NCBI GenBank assembly: GCA_020638955.1
Contig: JACKHO010000003.1
Span: 434,001-498,000 of the forward strand
From: Planctomycetaceae bacterium
Lineage (GTDB): Bacteria > Planctomycetota > Planctomycetia > Planctomycetales > Planctomycetaceae
Length of the DNA stretch: 64,000 bases
Direction: 5' to 3'
Shown here in pieces: positions 61,575 through 64,000 of this stretch. Numbering within the stretch: position 1 is the first letter of the stretch; each line of letters starts with the position of its first letter. The position numbers and the translations under genes were made by a program. The notes beneath the pieces were generated by a model that ran no database searches, was not told the origin of the DNA, and worked only from the letters and a program-made list of their open reading frames with translations.

Positions 61575-62021
61575 ATGACTGTTTGGCTCAAGGGTACGAT
61601 TATGGCCATACTTCGCGTTAGAGCGAAGGGGAACGGTCGCAAGGTCCTTTGGTCCCAACTGAAGCAAGGCAAACTTGTTGATGCCTTTGGATTCGGTCTT
61701 TTGCTGACCACCGTACTCACAGACGTCGTGACCGACATGATCGAAATGTGTCGCACGTTCGACGATGGTTGTCGTGTCGTAGTCGTCGTTCCAAACGGCT
61801 TCACCAGAGTTGGATTCAATCTGGCAATTCTCGGCAGGAGTTTTGAAGTCACCTGTGCGCGAAGACTGGTGCGCGGCTGTTTTCCCTTCAATCCATTGGC
61901 CGCAGAGTTTGGCTCCAACTACGACGTTGTTGTGTCCGTCGCTGCATCCTCTCCCGAAATAACGAGCCAGATTGTCGACATGCTAAGTTCCAAGTACGAA
62001 TGCTTGGTGATCGCACCATGA
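61575..62021 (+). CDS. Small protein of unknown function
   Basis: A 148-residue protein from ATG 61575; ATG 61602 (MAILRVRAKG) is possible. Soluble, with several short beta segments (CRVVVVVPNGFTRVGFNLAI; DVVVSVAASSPEITSQIVD) and the closing YECLVIAP. An 11-codon frame at 61546-61578 (MKLYVTSAVE, with GAGG upstream) ends in an ATGA overlap with this start. Either it is a coupled leader peptide or there is a frameshift and the true N-terminus is MKLYVTSAVE. No family recognised. It is the last plus-strand gene before the convergent region. Confidence 0.5.
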   Translation: MTVWLKGTIMAILRVRAKGNGRKVLWSQLKQGKLVDAFGFGLLLTTVLTDVVTDMIEMCRTFDDGCRVVVVVPNGFTRVGFNLAILGRSFEVTCARRLVRGCFPFNPLAAEFGSNYDVVVSVAASSPEITSQIVDMLSSKYECLVIAP

Positions 62022-62077
62022 ACGAAGCGATGTGGGTTGGGATAGCCGATTAGCATGTTCCGGCTTTACAAGCGGGT

Positions 62078-62262
62078 GGCCCCGGTTGCTTTGTAACCGT
62101 TGGGGGCCGATGGCCCGAGAGGTTGTACGCGGCAACGTTTCACTGGGTGCCGACACAATCAGTAAACGTTGGCCAACTTTGGCGAAGCCTCTTGATCAGT
62201 GCGTGATCCCAGTTTGCGAGCAAACCAGGCCACCCGAAACGTAATCGCGTTCACGTTTCGGG
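62078..62262. other. Palindrome-rich intergenic stretch
   Basis: Nested stems GGCCCC/GGGGCC with GGTT/AACC inside (62078-62108), CAACGTTT/AAACGTTG (62133-62171) and a clean 10-bp hairpin CCCGAAACGT/ACGTTTCGGG (62233-62262). The last stands directly after the stop of the minus-strand gene at 62268 but has no T-run. No protein-coding frame of note in 62022-62267. Confidence 0.45.
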
Positions 62263-62267
62263 CGCAC

Positions 62268-62897
62268 CTACTTCTTGACCGGTTCTGGTTTTGCTGCAGC
62301 TGCGCGAAGTTCGAGGTCCTGGCCCCAGCGGTACATGACGAATCCTACGACTGCTCCGATGGCGGCGCCGGACAGGACGAGGGCGGGGCTGTTCGTGAAT
62401 GTGGAGTTTTGTGCTGCGGCCTGGGTGGTGAGGACGAGGCCGACAACCGAAATGACGAGGCCGACGGCGTCGCTCAAAGTTTCCGTGAGATTAATCTTGC
62501 CTTTCATCAGCAGCGCCAGTTTTCCGAGCACCAGTTGCAGCAGGTAGCTGACCACACCGATGACCATGAGCGTAAATGCTGACCAGTAGAATGGTGTCCC
62601 TTCGAAGGACTCTGCCAACTGGTAAATTGGCTGCAGAATTCCCGCGCTGATTTCCTGTGCCCGCTCGTCCTGGTCAACCTGATGGGCAAATTCGGAAGCC
62701 TTCTCCTGGATCGGTTCGATGTGTTCACCAACTTGGTTGACGAAGTCACCCGCCGAGTGGGAATGACCTCCATGTTCCGCGTGCCCCTCTGCCGCATGAT
62801 CAACCTCGCCACCCGCTGGCTCAGCCTCCTGAGACATCACCACCATGGGAAACAGCAGCAGAAGTGAAGCGGCGAGTACGAATCTATTGATGGACAC
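62268..62897 (-). CDS. Membrane protein with His-rich exported N-terminus
   Basis: A 209-residue protein. GTG 62897 follows GGGAGA by about 7 bases and gives a signal peptide (INRFVLAASLLLLFPMVVMS). It is followed by a His-rich stretch (DHAAEGHAEHGGHSHSAGD) and an acidic helix (EHIEPIQEKASEFAHQVDQD). Then come three membrane segments (FYWSAFTLMVIGVVSYLLQL; DAVGLVISVVGLVLTTQ; VLSGAAIGAVVGFVMYRWG). The His cluster could bind Zn, Ni or Cu, but no transporter family is recognised. The hairpin at 62233 follows its stop. Confidence 0.7.
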   Translation of the reverse strand: MSINRFVLAASLLLLFPMVVMSQEAEPAGGEVDHAAEGHAEHGGHSHSAGDFVNQVGEHIEPIQEKASEFAHQVDQDERAQEISAGILQPIYQLAESFEGTPFYWSAFTLMVIGVVSYLLQLVLGKLALLMKGKINLTETLSDAVGLVISVVGLVLTTQAAAQNSTFTNSPALVLSGAAIGAVVGFVMYRWGQDLELRAAAAKPEPVKK

Positions 62898-63009
62898 AGT
62901 TTTCTCCCTAAGGCACGTTTCTGTTTTATCTCTTGAGCAAGACTGGGCAAATGATGGCACGCGGCTCACAAGTTGTGAACGTCCAATTGTACGGGCCAGA
63001 TCAACTCGA

Positions 63010-64000
63010 TTACGAATTGTTACGTCGCTGGCGGTACAGTTCGCGGAAACTCTGACGCGGTGGTGTGGGAAGTTCGCGCTGTTTACCCCAGGGGTTTAAG
63101 GGGGAGTAAACGAGCCAGCGTGGAAGCCAGCGAAGGGCAGTGCGGCCCATCCAACCTGCCCAGCGGAAGAGTGCGGCACTCCCCAGAACTTTTCCAGCCA
63201 GCCACATGCCCCAACGTTTTGACGGTGCGAGCAGGCCCTTGAGAGCCAGCTTGCTGCGCCAGGTGTAAAGCTGTTCGTGCAGATTGATTTTGACGGGGCA
63301 GACGTCTGAGCAGGAAGCACAGAGTGAGCAGGCATGCGGCAAGCTGTTGTGCTGTTTGGCATCGAACGACGGAGCCAAAATTGAACCAATGGGGCCGGGG
63401 ACGGTGTTGCTGTAACTGTGGCCACCACTGCGACGATACACCGGGCAAGTGTTCATGCAGGCGCCGCAACGGATGCAGTTGAGCGACCGCCGGAATTCCT
63501 CGCTGGCAACCAGGTCGGAGCGCCCGTTATCAACGAGCACAATGTGCATTTCGCAGCCGGGTTCGCGCGGCCCGTGGAAGTGTGTGCTGTAGGTGGTAAT
63601 GGGCTGACCGGTGGCAGAGCGGGCAAGCAGCCTGAGGAACACGCCGAGGTCTTTCGCACGAGGAATGATTTTCTCAATCCCCATGCAGGCAATGTGTAGT
63701 TTCGGCAGCGACGTTCCGAGGTCGGCATTCCCCTCGTTGGTGCAGACCACCACGCCGCCCGTTTCCGCAATGGCGAAGTTCACACCCGTCAGCCCCGCGT
63801 CGGCAGCGAGAAAGCGTTGCCGCAGTTCCTGTCGCGCAGCCTCAGTGAGGTATTGAGGATCGGTCGCGCCTTTTTCTGTTCCGATTTTCTCGTGAAACAG
63901 CTCCCCGATTTCTTCCCGCTTGGTGTGAATGGCGGGCATGACAATGTGACTGGGAGGCTCCTGGCGGAGTTGCACAATCCATTCGCCGAGGTCAGTGTCC
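63010..64000 (-). CDS. lutB: LutB-type iron-sulfur LUD-domain protein (N-terminus beyond window)
   Basis: The C-terminal 329 residues; the frame is open to the right edge (visible from residue sequence DTDLGEWIVQLRQEPPSHIV). The LUD core shows TGVNFAIAETGGVVVCTNEG, then LARSATGQPITTYSTHFHGP. Two ferredoxin-type clusters follow: CIRCGACMNTCPVYRR and CSLCASCSDVCPVKIN. The C-terminal WRSKLALKGLLAPSKRWGMW and LPTPPRQSFRELYR match LutB. In LutABC this is the subunit that, with LutA and LutC, oxidises L-lactate to pyruvate. The lutC and lutA genes are not in the window but may lie to the right or elsewhere. Confidence 0.92.
   Translation of the reverse strand, partial: DTDLGEWIVQLRQEPPSHIVMPAIHTKREEIGELFHEKIGTEKGATDPQYLTEAARQELRQRFLAADAGLTGVNFAIAETGGVVVCTNEGNADLGTSLPKLHIACMGIEKIIPRAKDLGVFLRLLARSATGQPITTYSTHFHGPREPGCEMHIVLVDNGRSDLVASEEFRRSLNCIRCGACMNTCPVYRRSGGHSYSNTVPGPIGSILAPSFDAKQHNSLPHACSLCASCSDVCPVKINLHEQLYTWRSKLALKGLLAPSKRWGMWLAGKVLGSAALFRWAGWMGRTALRWLPRWLVYSPLNPWGKQRELPTPPRQSFRELYRQRRNNS

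Overview
The window looks like a chromosomal segment of a planctomycete, probably of the Planctomycetaceae/Planctomycetales side of the phylum. The evidence is a DUF1559 prepilin-like protein followed by a small carboxypeptidase-regulatory-like lipoprotein, a giant PVC-type secreted dehydrogenase/HEAT/cytochrome c protein, a Cx4CH-type secreted protein, an FG-GAP protein, a Tat-exported FAD oxidoreductase, a three-PDZ RseP, and many secreted proteins of unknown function. Gene order is the usual planctomycete patchwork of short operons on both strands. I see no rRNA, tRNA, CRISPR array or prophage. There is one intact insertion sequence.

Layout. 1-7 kb: start of a UvrD-like helicase (cut by the window edge), YdjY-domain secreted protein, heptad-repeat element, citrate synthase, thioredoxin-fold protein, FG-GAP protein, MFS exporter, DUF2071 protein. 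7.1-8.8 kb: a complete IS4-family element with 20-bp inverted repeats and an 8-bp target duplication, just upstream of ruvA. 8.8-14.3 kb: ruvA, PA0069-type radical SAM protein, ankyrin protein, clpB. 14.5-16.8 kb: three tandem secreted proteins of odd composition. 17-23.6 kb: SRAP protein, a two-gene molybdate/tungstate-like ABC importer without a binding protein, a 2-hydroxyacid dehydrogenase, rseP and dxr (overlapping). 23.8-27.4 kb: CDP-alcohol phosphatidyltransferase, folE, membrane protein, dihydroorotase in one direction. 27.4-36.9 kb: AAA ATPase, DinB protein, second heptad element, rluD, FAH-family protein, FAD oxidoreductase, three small proteins resembling orphan immunity or ankyrin proteins, DEDD exonuclease, rpoZ-gmk. 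37-40.5 kb: a 1159-residue protein that I think is a diphosphate-dependent PEP carboxykinase. 41-52.7 kb: HEAT protein, lipoprotein and DUF1559 protein, a secreted alpha/beta-hydrolase-like protein lacking its nucleophile, xerD, coiled-coil secreted protein, Cx4CH protein, small lipoprotein, ExbB/ExbD pair, metW. 53-64 kb: several unknown proteins, an overlapping operon with a phospholipid-scramblase-like protein and a 54-residue gene, a 625-residue unknown, the PVC cytochrome protein, a His-rich membrane protein, and lutB (cut by the window edge).

Functional links. The ABC ATPase/permease, dxr-rseP, gmk-rpoZ, ExbB-ExbD and the 55.8-54.7 kb genes form tight operons with overlaps of 1-16 bases. 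Central-metabolism genes (citrate synthase, candidate PPi-PEPCK, lutB, dxr, folE, pyrC) are scattered. The most interesting items are the candidate PPi-PEPCK, the dead hydrolase, the two heptad inverted-repeat elements, the multi-helix element upstream of metW, and the coupled small gene beside the scramblase-like protein. Family names here come from motif recognition only; no database search was possible.
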